Below, piece after piece: positions 6,845-13,131 of a stretch of DNA of 15,593 bases. Under the pieces are notes generated by a model. That model ran no database searches. It had not been told where the DNA came from and was given only the letters and a program-made list of their open reading frames with translations. The position numbers and the translations under genes are program-made. Where the stretch lies: contig JAFAEH010000325.1 of NCBI GenBank assembly GCA_023424135.1, positions 1 through 15,593 on the forward strand. The letters are read 5' to 3'. How positions within the stretch are numbered: position 1 is the stretch's first letter; each line of letters opens with the position of its first letter. This DNA is from Actinomycetes bacterium. Lineage in GTDB: Bacteria > Actinomycetota > Actinomycetes > Actinomycetales > Cellulomonadaceae.

Positions 6845-6860
6845 CGTTCCTGCCGGAACG
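6845..6860. promoter_or_regulatory. Perfect inverted repeat in the nth / small-gene divergent region
   Basis: CGTTCC (6845-6850) and GGAACG (6855-6860) form a perfect 6+4+6 inverted repeat, unusual in being less G+C-rich than its surroundings. It lies between the two divergent starts (6779 and 6897), about 37 bases before the plus-strand ATG, where an operator would be expected. Confidence 0.4.
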
Positions 6861-6896
6861 GTCAAGCCGACCGCCTCGCTGCCCGAATCACCCCGC

Positions 6897-7310
6897 ATGC
6901 CGTCTCGCGTCGAGCACCCGCTGCACGACCTGCGCCTCGCACGCCGAGCGCTGCGCGCCGAGCGCGACCGCGTGGGCTGGTGGCGGCGCGTCGTCCGTGC
7001 CCGCATGGACCTGGCCGTCGCCGCCGCGGCACCCCCCGGGACGCTCGGTGAGCAGGTCGCGTACACGCTGCCGCTCGACGTGTGCCTGCAGGTGCCGCGC
7101 CCGGACGACCTGCGCGACACGCTGCCCGGCGCCGGTGTCCACGACGTCGGCCGGCTGCCCGAGCTGCGCGCGCTCGACGAGCGGCTCGCGCGCTACCAGG
7201 AGGGCGTCGAGCACGCTCTCGAGCGGGCCACCGCCCGGCTGGTCGAACACGTGGCGGACCAGACGAGGGCCGGGCACGCGGCCACGACGGCCTTCGCGGA
7301 GGGCGTCTGA
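6897..7310 (+). CDS. Small helical protein resembling the anti-sigma factor RsiG
   Basis: A 137-residue, Arg/Leu/Glu-rich protein with two long amphipathic helices (about 10-43 and 87-122) around a less regular middle, as in the antiparallel coiled coil of RsiG. RsiG binds c-di-GMP through E-x3-S-x2-R-x3-Q-x3-D motifs and holds sigma WhiG in Streptomyces. Here the first helix contains G-W-W-R-R-V-V-R-A-R-M-D (27-38), which matches the spacing of S-Y-x-R-R-L-L-Q-G-R-x-D but replaces Ser by Gly and Gln by Arg. Binding of c-di-GMP is therefore doubtful. The family call is inference from pattern. No Shine-Dalgarno precedes ATG 6897; an in-frame GTG at 6831 is an alternative. It lies between nth and crp, the position of Rv3675 in M. 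tuberculosis, but homology to that protein is not claimed. Confidence 0.65.
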   Translation: MPSRVEHPLHDLRLARRALRAERDRVGWWRRVVRARMDLAVAAAAPPGTLGEQVAYTLPLDVCLQVPRPDDLRDTLPGAGVHDVGRLPELRALDERLARYQEGVEHALERATARLVEHVADQTRAGHAATTAFAEGV

Positions 7311-7378
7311 CACGCGTCGCACCGCGCGTCGCGACCCTCCCGGCACGCGCTCCGGCGCCACGATGGGGCACACTGGCC

Positions 7379-7392
7379 GCAGGACGTCCTGC
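7379..7392. repeat. Perfect 14-bp palindrome upstream of crp
   Basis: GCAGGACGTCCTGC is fully self-complementary with no spacer. It lies 56 bases before the crp start, just downstream of a weak -10-like CACACT (7369-7374), a place where a repressor or autoregulator could bind. It does not match the CRP consensus TGTGA-N6-TCACA. Confidence 0.45.
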
Positions 7393-7411
7393 ACGTGCGG
7401 GCGCGACGTGT

Positions 7412-7429
7412 GCCCGCAAGCGTGCGGGC
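7412..7429 (+). promoter_or_regulatory. Hairpin directly in front of the crp ribosome-binding site
   Basis: GCCCGCA (7412-7418) and TGCGGGC (7423-7429) form a perfect 7-bp stem with an AGCG loop. The stem ends immediately before the purine-rich GGAGGGGAAGGA that contains the crp ribosome-binding site, so it could tune translation or mRNA stability. DNA-level operator function is equally possible. Confidence 0.45.
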
Positions 7430-7447
7430 GGAGGGGAAGGAACCGCC

Positions 7448-8125
7448 GTGGCGGAGGACATCGTGCTGACGGCACCGCTGTTCGCGGGCATGGACGAGGA
7501 CTCGTCCGGAGCACTCATCGACTCGATGAAGGTGCTCGACGTCACGCGCGGCGACGTGCTGTTCCACGAGGGCGAGCCGGGCGACCGGCTGTACCTCGTG
7601 CGGGACGGCAAGATCAAGCTGGGCCGACGCTCGAACGACGGCCGCGAGAACCTGCTCGCGGTGCTCGGGCCCGGCGAGATGTTCGGCGAGCTGTCGCTGT
7701 TCGACCCGGGGCCGCGCACCGCGACGGCCACCGTGGTCGCCGACGCCGTCGTCCTGGAGCTCGGCCACCACGACCTCATCGCGTGGCTCGCGGACAAGCC
7801 GACGGTCGCCGAGCACCTGCTGCAGGCCCTGGCCCGCCGCCTGCGCCGCACCAACGAGGCGCTGGCGGACCTCGTGTTCTCCGACGTCCCCGGGCGCGTC
7901 GCGAAGGCGCTGCTCGACCTGTCGACCCGGTTCGGCCAGCCGGTCGACGAGGGCATCCGCGTCGCGCACGACCTCACGCAGGAGGAGCTGGCCCAGCTCG
8001 TCGGCGCGTCGCGCGAGACCGTGAACAAGGCGCTCGCGGACTTCGCCGCGCGCGGGTGGGTGCGTCGCGAGGGGCGCGCCGTCGTCCTGCTCGACGTCGA
8101 CCGGCTCGAGCGCCGCGCGCGCTGA
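7448..8125 (+). CDS. crp: CRP-family cAMP-responsive global regulator
   Basis: The 225-residue protein is nearly colinear with M. tuberculosis CRP (Rv3676, 224 residues by memory) and corynebacterial GlxR. An N-terminal cyclic-nucleotide domain has E-G-E-P-G-D-R-L-Y (41-49) and the phosphate-binding cassette F-G-E-L-S-L-F-D-P-G-P-R-T (79-91). A central R-R-L-R-R-T-N-E-A-L-A-D-L-V-F-S-D-V-P-G-R dimer helix leads to the helix-turn-helix L-T-Q-E-E-L-A-Q-L-V-G-A-S-R-E-T-V-N-K-A-L (176-196). It binds cAMP and controls carbon, respiratory and envelope genes. The GTG start at 7448 has AAGGAA five bases upstream; the open frame extends 5' only over the preceding gene. The 137-base gap from the RsiG-like gene holds two palindromes, so crp probably has its own promoter. 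Strong terminator follows. Confidence 0.96.
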   Translation: MAEDIVLTAPLFAGMDEDSSGALIDSMKVLDVTRGDVLFHEGEPGDRLYLVRDGKIKLGRRSNDGRENLLAVLGPGEMFGELSLFDPGPRTATATVVADAVVLELGHHDLIAWLADKPTVAEHLLQALARRLRRTNEALADLVFSDVPGRVAKALLDLSTRFGQPVDEGIRVAHDLTQEELAQLVGASRETVNKALADFAARGWVRREGRAVVLLDVDRLERRAR

Positions 8126-8157
8126 CACCGGGGCTCGCGGCCTTCCGGGCACCTGCG

Positions 8158-8210
8158 ACGAACGACGACGGGCCGCTCTCCCCCGCGGGAGGCGGCCCGT
8201 CGTCGTTCGT
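8158..8210. terminator. Strong bidirectional terminator between crp and the RidA gene
   Basis: Arms at 8158-8176 and 8192-8210 are perfectly complementary over 19 bp. After one bulged base the stem continues with CTCCC (8178-8182) and GGGAG (8187-8191) around a CCGC loop, giving 24 bp in all. It lies between the convergent crp (stop 8125) and RidA (stop 8235) genes and can serve both. No long U-run is present, as is usual in G+C-rich actinobacteria. Confidence 0.85.
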
Positions 8211-8234
8211 CGGGTGGGTCGGCGCTGCGCGCCG

Positions 8235-8741
8235 TCAGTCGGTCTCGACGACCAGCTCGACCTCGACCGGCGCGTCCAGCGGCAGCACGGCGACCCCGAC
8301 GGCCGAGCGCGCGTGCACGCCGACCTCGCCCAGCACGTCGTGCAGGAGCAGGCTGGCCCCGTTGACCACGGCGGGCTGCGCGGTGAAGCCGGGGTCGCTC
8401 GCGACGAACCCCACGACCTTGACGACGCGGCGCACCCGGTCGAGCGCCGCGAGCGGGTCTCCCGAGCCGTCCTCGGCGGCGAGCAGCGCACCGACGGCGG
8501 CCAGCGCGTTGAGCGCGGCGGTGCGGGCCAGGTCCGTGGCGTCCTCGACGGCGACGTCGGCACCGACCTTGCCGGCGGCGGGCAGCGCACCGTCGACGAA
8601 CGGGAGCTGACCGGACGTCCACACGTGCGACCCGCTGCGCACGGCCGGCACGTAGGCCGCGACGGGCGCCGCCACGGCCGGCAGCGTCAGCCCGAGCTCG
8701 GCGAGCCGTCCCGCGACACGCCCGGGCGCGTCGACCGTCAT
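8235..8741 (-). CDS. RidA (YjgF/UK114) family protein
   Basis: A 168-residue RidA-like protein. RidA enzymes hydrolyse reactive 2-aminoacrylate and related imines. Visible landmarks are G-S-H-V-W-T-S-G-Q-L-P near residues 37-47, N-A-L-A-A-V-G in the helix, and V-G-V-H-A-R-S-A-V-G-V with the key Arg145, followed by P-V-E-V-E-L with Glu161. An Arg at this position is the residue required for deaminase activity, so the protein is likely active as an imine deaminase or relative. It is longer than typical RidA (about 130) and resembles the actinobacterial Rv3678c type. The ATG overlaps the stop of the DUF4177 gene as ATGA, so translation is coupled. In-frame extension upstream is not needed. Confidence 0.9.
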   Translation of the reverse strand: MTVDAPGRVAGRLAELGLTLPAVAAPVAAYVPAVRSGSHVWTSGQLPFVDGALPAAGKVGADVAVEDATDLARTAALNALAAVGALLAAEDGSGDPLAALDRVRRVVKVVGFVASDPGFTAQPAVVNGASLLLHDVLGEVGVHARSAVGVAVLPLDAPVEVELVVETD

Positions 8742-8896
8742 GCGTCCACCGGACGCTTGAGGTAGGCGACCAGGCCGCCGTCGGGGCCCTGGATCACCGT
8801 CACGAGCTCCCAGCCGTCCCCGCCCCACTGGTCGAGGATCGCCTTGGTCGCGTGGATGATGAGCGGAATGGTCGCGTACTCCCAGCGGGTGGCCAT
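8738..8896 (-). CDS. DUF4177 microprotein
   Basis: A 52-residue frame from ATG 8894-8896 to TGA 8738-8740. The product M-A-T-R-W-E-Y-A-T-I-P ... G-G-D-G-W-E-L-V-T-V ... A-Y-L-K-R-P matches the DUF4177 pattern: a W-E-Y strand, a helix, then G-W-E-L and a closing strand ending in F/L-K-R. Function is unknown. It overlaps the RidA gene by four bases, so the two are made together. I believe M. tuberculosis has an equivalent small gene next to Rv3678c (Rv3678A). A TAGGGT element ends exactly six bases before the ATG without a Shine-Dalgarno, suggesting a leaderless mRNA for the DUF4177-RidA pair. Confidence 0.85.
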   Translation of the reverse strand: MATRWEYATIPLIIHATKAILDQWGGDGWELVTVIQGPDGGLVAYLKRPVDA

Positions 8897-8902
8897 GCGC
8901 TC

Positions 8903-8908
8903 ACCCTA
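8903..8908 (-). promoter_or_regulatory. Putative leaderless -10 element (TAGGGT) of the DUF4177-RidA operon
   Basis: On the minus strand TAGGGT is followed by GAGCGC and the ATG. The spacing equals that seen before nth and the 35-residue gene. No Shine-Dalgarno is possible in six bases. Confidence 0.5.
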
Positions 8909-8950
8909 GCGTCGGCGCCGCACACGCGTCCGCGCCCACGGTGGAAGCGC

Positions 8951-9262
8951 TCACACGCCGAGACCGGCGAGCCCTTGGTCGGCACCGACCAGCGCGGTGC
9001 GCCAGGACACGACGTCCGGACGACGGCGCAGCAGCGCGCGGCGCTCGCGCTCGGTCATCCCGCCCCACACGCCGAAGTCCATCCGCGCGTCCAGCGCGTC
9101 GGCGAGGCAGTCCAGCCTGACGGGGCACGCGAGGCACACCGCACGCGCCTCCCGCTGGGCCGCCCCCTCGACGAACAGCGCGTCCGGGGGGACGTCGCCC
9201 TGCCCGCACGAGGCATGCGCCGTCCAGTGCCCGTCATAGCCTTGTGCCCCCAGCCCTGCCAC
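8951..9262 (-). CDS. whiB4: WhiB4-type Fe-S transcriptional regulator
   Basis: A 103-residue Wbl protein with the four cluster cysteines at 19, 43, 46 and 52 (C-x23-C-x2-C-x5-C) and the G-V-W-G-G turn (63-67) followed by M-T-E-R-E-R-R-A-L-L and a basic stretch. Wbl proteins carry a 4Fe-4S cluster sensitive to oxygen and NO and act on DNA or the sigma-A region 4. The sequence and position next to ponA2 match WhiB4 (Rv3681c), linked in mycobacteria to redox balance. Two starts are possible: GTG 9319 (122 residues) and GTG 9262. I chose 9262 because GGAGG (9268-9272) is five bases upstream and a TACGGT -10 (9303-9308) lies before it. Divergent from ponA2. Confidence 0.93.
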   Translation of the reverse strand: MAGLGAQGYDGHWTAHASCGQGDVPPDALFVEGAAQREARAVCLACPVRLDCLADALDARMDFGVWGGMTERERRALLRRRPDVVSWRTALVGADQGLAGLGV

Positions 9263-9302
9263 GTGGTCCTCCGCGTGTCGCTCCCTGCGTGTCGCCGCCG
9301 TG

Positions 9303-9308
9303 ACCGTA
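9303..9308 (-). promoter_or_regulatory. Putative -10 element (TACGGT) of whiB4
   Basis: On the minus strand TACGGT would start transcription near 9296, leaving a leader of about 34 bases that contains the GGAGG site. It lies inside the longer alternative reading frame, which argues for the shorter start. No clear -35. Confidence 0.35.
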
Positions 9309-9353
9309 TCGGCACGCACGCACGCCTGACGAGACCCCGGACGGGTACTTCCA

Positions 9354-9371
9354 CCGGACGGCCCTGTCCGG
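9354..9371. promoter_or_regulatory. Inverted repeat between whiB4 and ponA2, possible operator
   Basis: CCGGAC (9354-9359) and GTCCGG (9366-9371) are perfect arms around six bases. The octamer CCGGACGG occurs here at 9354-9361 and again at 9337-9344, 17 bases apart. The 220-base divergent gap otherwise holds only the two start-proximal -10 elements. Confidence 0.4.
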
Positions 9372-9469
9372 GATCATCCGCCCGCGTGCACGCCGGGCCT
9401 CGTGTGCAGGTCCCGTGGAGGAGCAGGGCGGACGGGACGCACGGCCTCGGCGCGTCCAGGTCCCCCCGG

Positions 9470-9475
9470 TACCCT
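9470..9475 (+). promoter_or_regulatory. Putative leaderless -10 element (TACCCT) of ponA2
   Basis: TACCCT is followed by seven bases and the ATG of the penicillin-binding protein. No Shine-Dalgarno lies in between. The -35 region is not recognisable. Confidence 0.45.
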
Positions 9476-9482
9476 GGCGGGC

Positions 9483-11999
9483 ATGCCGAACCCTGCCCGC
9501 GCGCGCGGACGCAAGGTCAGCGCCGTGCAGGCGCTCGCCCTGCTGCTGTCCTTCTCCCTCGTCGCAGGGATCGGTGGCGTGCTCGCCGCCGGCCTCGTGC
9601 TGCCCGGTGTGGCCGTCGCGAACGGCCTGACCGAGATGTCGACGACGGCGTTCGACGACCTGCCGAGCGAGCTCGAGCAGCAGCCGCTGCCGGAGAAGAG
9701 CGTCATCCTCGCCGCCGACGGGACCCTGCTGGCGACGTTCTTCCGGGAGAACCGCGTCGTCGTCCCGCTCTCGGAGATCGCGCCGATCATGCAGCAGGCC
9801 GTCGTCGCCGTCGAAGACCGCCGGTTCTACGAGCACGCCGGCATCGACCCCGCGGGCATGCTGCGCGCCCTGGTCGCGAAGGCCGACGGCCAGACGCAGG
9901 GGGCGTCGACCCTCACGCAGCAGTACGTCAAGAACGTCTTCCTCGACGCTGCCGAGCGCGTGGAGGACCCGACGGAGCGCGCGCGCCTGAAGGCCGCCGC
10001 GAAGGTCAACGAGGGCCCCGAGGGCATCGCGCGCAAGCTGCGCGAGGCGAAGATCGCGATCACGCTCGAGAAGAGCATGACGAAGGACGAGATCCTCGAG
10101 AAGTACCTCAACATCGCCGCCTTCGGGGCGTCCGTGTACGGCGTCGAGTCCGCCGCCCGGTACTACTTCTCGAAGTCCGCCAAGGACGTCAACTACCTCG
10201 AGGCCGCCACGATCGCGGGCATCACGCAGTCCCCCAGCGCGTGGGACCCCGTGGGTGCGGCGGACCAGACCGACGAGCAGCGCGCCGAGCGCTACGAGAG
10301 CTCGCAGAAGCGTCGGGACAGGGTGCTGCGGGACATGCACACCGGCGGCTACATCACGGCCGAGGAGCTCGCGACCGGGCTCGCGACCCCGATCCAGGAC
10401 ACGTTGAACGTCTCGCCGCTGCGCCAGGGATGCATGGCCGCGGGCGACACCGTGCCCGGCTCGGGCTTCTTCTGCGACTACGTCACGAAGGTCATCGCGC
10501 AGGACCCCGCCTTCGGGGAGACCCCGACCGATCGCTCGAACCTGCTCTACAAGGGCGGTCTGACGATCATGACGACGATCATCCCGGGCGAGCAGGCCAT
10601 CGCCGACGCCGAGGTCAAGGCCGGCGTCCCGGTCGACGACCCGTCGGGCGTCGCCAGCTCGATCGTGACCGTCGAGCCCGGCACCGGCAAGATCACCGCG
10701 ATGGCGCAGAACCGCAACTACTCGGCGCTCGCCGAGCAGGCCGACCGCGAGACGTCCGTGAACTTCAACACGAGCTTCGAGTACGGCGGCTCCGCCGGCT
10801 TCGGCCCCGGCTCGACGTTCAAGGTGTTCACGCTGCTCGAGTGGCTCAAGCAGGGGCACGCGCTGCAGGAGACGGTGGACGGGTCGCGGCTGCGCTACAA
10901 CATGCCCGAGTTCACGGCCTCGTGCTACGGCCGGCTCACCGGTGAGCCGTACCGGTTCGGCAACTCCGAGGGAGGGCGGGCGATCCGCCAGACCGCCCTC
11001 GACGCGACCAAGAACTCCGTGAACTCGGCGTTCGTCGCGATGGCGTCCCAGCTCGACCTGTGCAACATCATGAACGGCGCCGCGGCGTTGGGCGTCACCA
11101 AGTCCGGCAACCCGAACGTCATCGACACGCGGACCAACACGCCCGCCGGCGGTGTGGCCATCGACCCGCTGCCGTCGAACATCCTCGGCAGTGGCTCGAC
11201 ATCGCCGCTGCAGATCGCGGCCGCGTACGCGACGTTCGCCTCCAACGGCACCTACTGCAAGCCGATCGCGATCACGAGCGTCGTCAACAGCCAGGGCGAG
11301 GAGCTCGCCGTGCCGAGCGCTGACTGCCAGCAAGGCGCGATCGACCCGAAGTACGCGTCGGCGATCAACTACGCGCTCAGCAACGTCTGGACCGGCACGG
11401 CCAATCGCGTGCAGCCCAAGCCGACCTACCCCGCGGCCGGCAAGACGGGGACGACCTCGAACAACGAGTACAACTGGTTCGCCGGGTACACGCCGCTGCG
11501 CTCGACCGCGGTGTGGGTCGGGTTCAGCACGGGCTTCACATCGATGAACCGCCAGACGATCAACGGCAACTACTACCGCAGCGGTCCGTACGGCTCGTCG
11601 ATCGCGGCACCGACCTGGGCCCGCTACATGAACCAGGTGCTCGCCGGGGCCGACAACCAGCCGTTCGCCGCGGCGGGCGACCGTGAGGTGTACGGCGAGC
11701 GCATCAGCGTGCCGTCGGTCGTCGGGCTCAACGAGCAGCAGGCACGCGAGCGGCTCGAGGCCGCCGGGTTCGGGCTGAGCGTCTCCGGCGAGCAGGTCGA
11801 GTCGTCCTACCCGGCCGGCACGATCGCCGAGCAGTCGGCGACGACCGCGACCCGGGGTGCCGTCATCACCGTCAAGCTCTCGAGCGGCCCGGCCGTCGTC
11901 ACGCTGCCGGGCTGGCCGTCCGGGGGCGACCAGAATGGCGGCAACCAGGGCGGCAACCAGGGGGGCGGCAACCAGGGCCGCCCCGGCAACAACGGCTGA
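9483..11999 (+). CDS. ponA2: Class A penicillin-binding protein with PASTA domain (PonA2-like)
   Basis: An 838-residue bifunctional peptidoglycan synthase. A signal-anchor helix spans about 13-42. The GT51 glycosyltransferase has V-E-D-R-R-F-Y-E-H with catalytic Glu111, G-A-S-T-L-T-Q-Q and E-K-Y-L-N. The transpeptidase has S-T-F-K with nucleophile Ser444 and Lys447, S-V-N at 512-514 and K-T-G at 654-656. One PASTA domain covers about 741-803 (V-P-S-V-V-G-L to V-K-L-S-S-G-P), followed by a Gly/Asn/Gln-rich tail to 838. All catalytic motifs are intact. Position next to whiB4 and the phosphoesterase matches mycobacterial Rv3682, a PBP linked to stress survival. ATG 9483 is preferred over an upstream in-frame start at 9402 because the signal anchor begins there and a -10 element precedes it. 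The next gene starts four bases after the stop. Confidence 0.95.
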   Translation: MPNPARARGRKVSAVQALALLLSFSLVAGIGGVLAAGLVLPGVAVANGLTEMSTTAFDDLPSELEQQPLPEKSVILAADGTLLATFFRENRVVVPLSEIAPIMQQAVVAVEDRRFYEHAGIDPAGMLRALVAKADGQTQGASTLTQQYVKNVFLDAAERVEDPTERARLKAAAKVNEGPEGIARKLREAKIAITLEKSMTKDEILEKYLNIAAFGASVYGVESAARYYFSKSAKDVNYLEAATIAGITQSPSAWDPVGAADQTDEQRAERYESSQKRRDRVLRDMHTGGYITAEELATGLATPIQDTLNVSPLRQGCMAAGDTVPGSGFFCDYVTKVIAQDPAFGETPTDRSNLLYKGGLTIMTTIIPGEQAIADAEVKAGVPVDDPSGVASSIVTVEPGTGKITAMAQNRNYSALAEQADRETSVNFNTSFEYGGSAGFGPGSTFKVFTLLEWLKQGHALQETVDGSRLRYNMPEFTASCYGRLTGEPYRFGNSEGGRAIRQTALDATKNSVNSAFVAMASQLDLCNIMNGAAALGVTKSGNPNVIDTRTNTPAGGVAIDPLPSNILGSGSTSPLQIAAAYATFASNGTYCKPIAITSVVNSQGEELAVPSADCQQGAIDPKYASAINYALSNVWTGTANRVQPKPTYPAAGKTGTTSNNEYNWFAGYTPLRSTAVWVGFSTGFTSMNRQTINGNYYRSGPYGSSIAAPTWARYMNQVLAGADNQPFAAAGDREVYGERISVPSVVGLNEQQARERLEAAGFGLSVSGEQVESSYPAGTIAEQSATTATRGAVITVKLSSGPAVVTLPGWPSGGDQNGGNQGGNQGGGNQGRPGNNG

Positions 12000-12002
12000 C
12001 CG

Positions 12003-12971
12003 GTGACGTCCGACACCCACGGCACCCACCCCGCACTGCGCGCCGCCGGCGGTCTCGCGATCGCCGGTGCCGCGGCGCTCGCGTGGGCGTCCCTGGTGGA
12101 GGTGCGCTGGTACGCGCTGCGCGAGGTCACCGTGCCCGTGCTGCCCGCGGGGCAGGCGCCGCTGCGCATCCTGCACGTCTCGGACCTGCACCTGACGCCC
12201 GGTCAGCGCCGCAAGGTCGACTGGGTGCGGGACCTGGCCACGCTCGACCCGCACCTCGTCGTCGACACGGGCGACAACTGGGCCCACCTGGAGGCGATGC
12301 CGGCGCTGCTGCACGCGCTCGAGCCGCTGATGGCGCTCCCGGGCGCGTTCGTGCTCGGCTCGAACGACTACGTCGCCCCGCGTCCCAAGAACCCTGCGCG
12401 CTACCTGCTCCCCGACGCCCGCCAGCTCCCCGCGCGCCCGCCGGTCGAGCTGCCGTGGCGCGAGCTCGTCGGACGCCTGACGGCGGCGGGCTGGGTGGAC
12501 CTGTCGAACCGGCGCGACGTGCTCGACGTCGACGGGCGGCGTCTGTCTCTCGTCGGCACGGACGACGCGCACCTCGACCGTGACGCGATGCCCGCACCGG
12601 GCGGCCCCGACGACGCACGCACGTCCGACGGCCGCTCCCCGGCGGTCGACCTCCACCTGGGGATCACGCACGCGCCGTACCGGCGTGTGCTCGACGCCAT
12701 GCACGCCGACGGCGTGGACCTGACGATCGCCGGGCACACGCACGGCGGACAGCTCGCGGTGCCGCTGTGGGGCGCGCTGACGACCAACTGCGACCTCGAC
12801 ACGCGCCGGGCCAAGGGCCTGCACGGGTGGCCCGGTGCCCGGCCGGACCGGCCCGACGGCGCCGGGTCCTCGTGGCTGCACGTCTCCGCGGGCCTCGGCA
12901 CGTCCCCGTACGCGCCGGTGCGCTTCGCGTGCCGTCCCGAGGCGACGCTGCTCACGCTGACCTCGGTCTGA
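12003..12971 (+). CDS. Membrane-anchored metallophosphoesterase (Rv3683-like)
   Basis: A 322-residue calcineurin-type phosphoesterase. An N-terminal hydrophobic helix (about 12-31) anchors it to the membrane. Metal-site motifs appear in order: H-V-S-D-L-H-L with Asp61 and His63, V-D-T-G-D-N with Asp91, G-S-N-D with Asn121 and Asp122 (usually G-N-H-D; the His of this box is replaced), T-H-A-P with His223, and G-H-T-H-G-G-Q with His245 and His247. The family includes YkuE/YaeI-like enzymes that act on phosphoesters at the membrane; the real substrate is unknown. The GTG start lies three bases after the ponA2 stop, and no ribosome-binding site other than the end of ponA2 is visible, so it is translationally coupled to the PBP. 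This pairing suggests a role in the cell envelope. Confidence 0.9.
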   Translation: MTSDTHGTHPALRAAGGLAIAGAAALAWASLVEVRWYALREVTVPVLPAGQAPLRILHVSDLHLTPGQRRKVDWVRDLATLDPHLVVDTGDNWAHLEAMPALLHALEPLMALPGAFVLGSNDYVAPRPKNPARYLLPDARQLPARPPVELPWRELVGRLTAAGWVDLSNRRDVLDVDGRRLSLVGTDDAHLDRDAMPAPGGPDDARTSDGRSPAVDLHLGITHAPYRRVLDAMHADGVDLTIAGHTHGGQLAVPLWGALTTNCDLDTRRAKGLHGWPGARPDRPDGAGSSWLHVSAGLGTSPYAPVRFACRPEATLLTLTSV

Positions 12972-12988
12972 GCCCCGCGCCCGGGGGC
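12972..12988 (+). terminator. Weak G+C hairpin after the phosphoesterase gene
   Basis: GCCCC (12972-12976) can pair with GGGGC (12984-12988) across a seven-base loop, directly after the stop codon. It is short and lacks a U-run; read-through into the tRNA is possible. Confidence 0.25.
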
Positions 12989-13032
12989 GCCCGTGGGCCC
13001 GTGCTCGTTTTCGTCCTCGGCCCGTCGTCCGC

Positions 13033-13038
13033 TATCCT
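13033..13038 (+). promoter_or_regulatory. tRNA-Pro promoter candidate (-10 TATCCT)
   Basis: TATCCT is a good -10 match about 14 bases before the mature 5' end of the tRNA. A T-rich patch (GTTTTCG, 13007-13013) lies near the expected -35, notable in this G+C-rich sequence. Confidence 0.55.
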
Positions 13039-13051
13039 TACCAGGCTCCAC

Positions 13052-13125
<74 letters not shown>

Positions 13126-13131
13126 CACGCA

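Noticed and set aside
6144..6896. Plus-strand frame that would extend the RsiG-like protein to 388 residues
   Set aside because: The extension is antisense to nth with typical shadow composition.
9300..9315. GTGACCGTATCGGCAC as a CRP site in the whiB4-ponA2 gap
   Set aside because: The half-sites are separated by ten bases, not the eight between GTG and CAC in the CRP consensus, and the outer bases do not match.
9263..9319. Longer WhiB4 start at GTG 9319
   Set aside because: The 19 extra residues are not Wbl-like, the GTG at 9262 has a much better ribosome-binding site, and a -10 element lies within the extension.
9234..12881. 1215-residue open frame on the minus strand antisense to ponA2 and the phosphoesterase
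   Set aside because: Arg/Gly/His/Asp-rich composition with no domain; it is the usual antisense shadow of G+C-rich genes, and the opposite strand encodes clear motif-bearing proteins.
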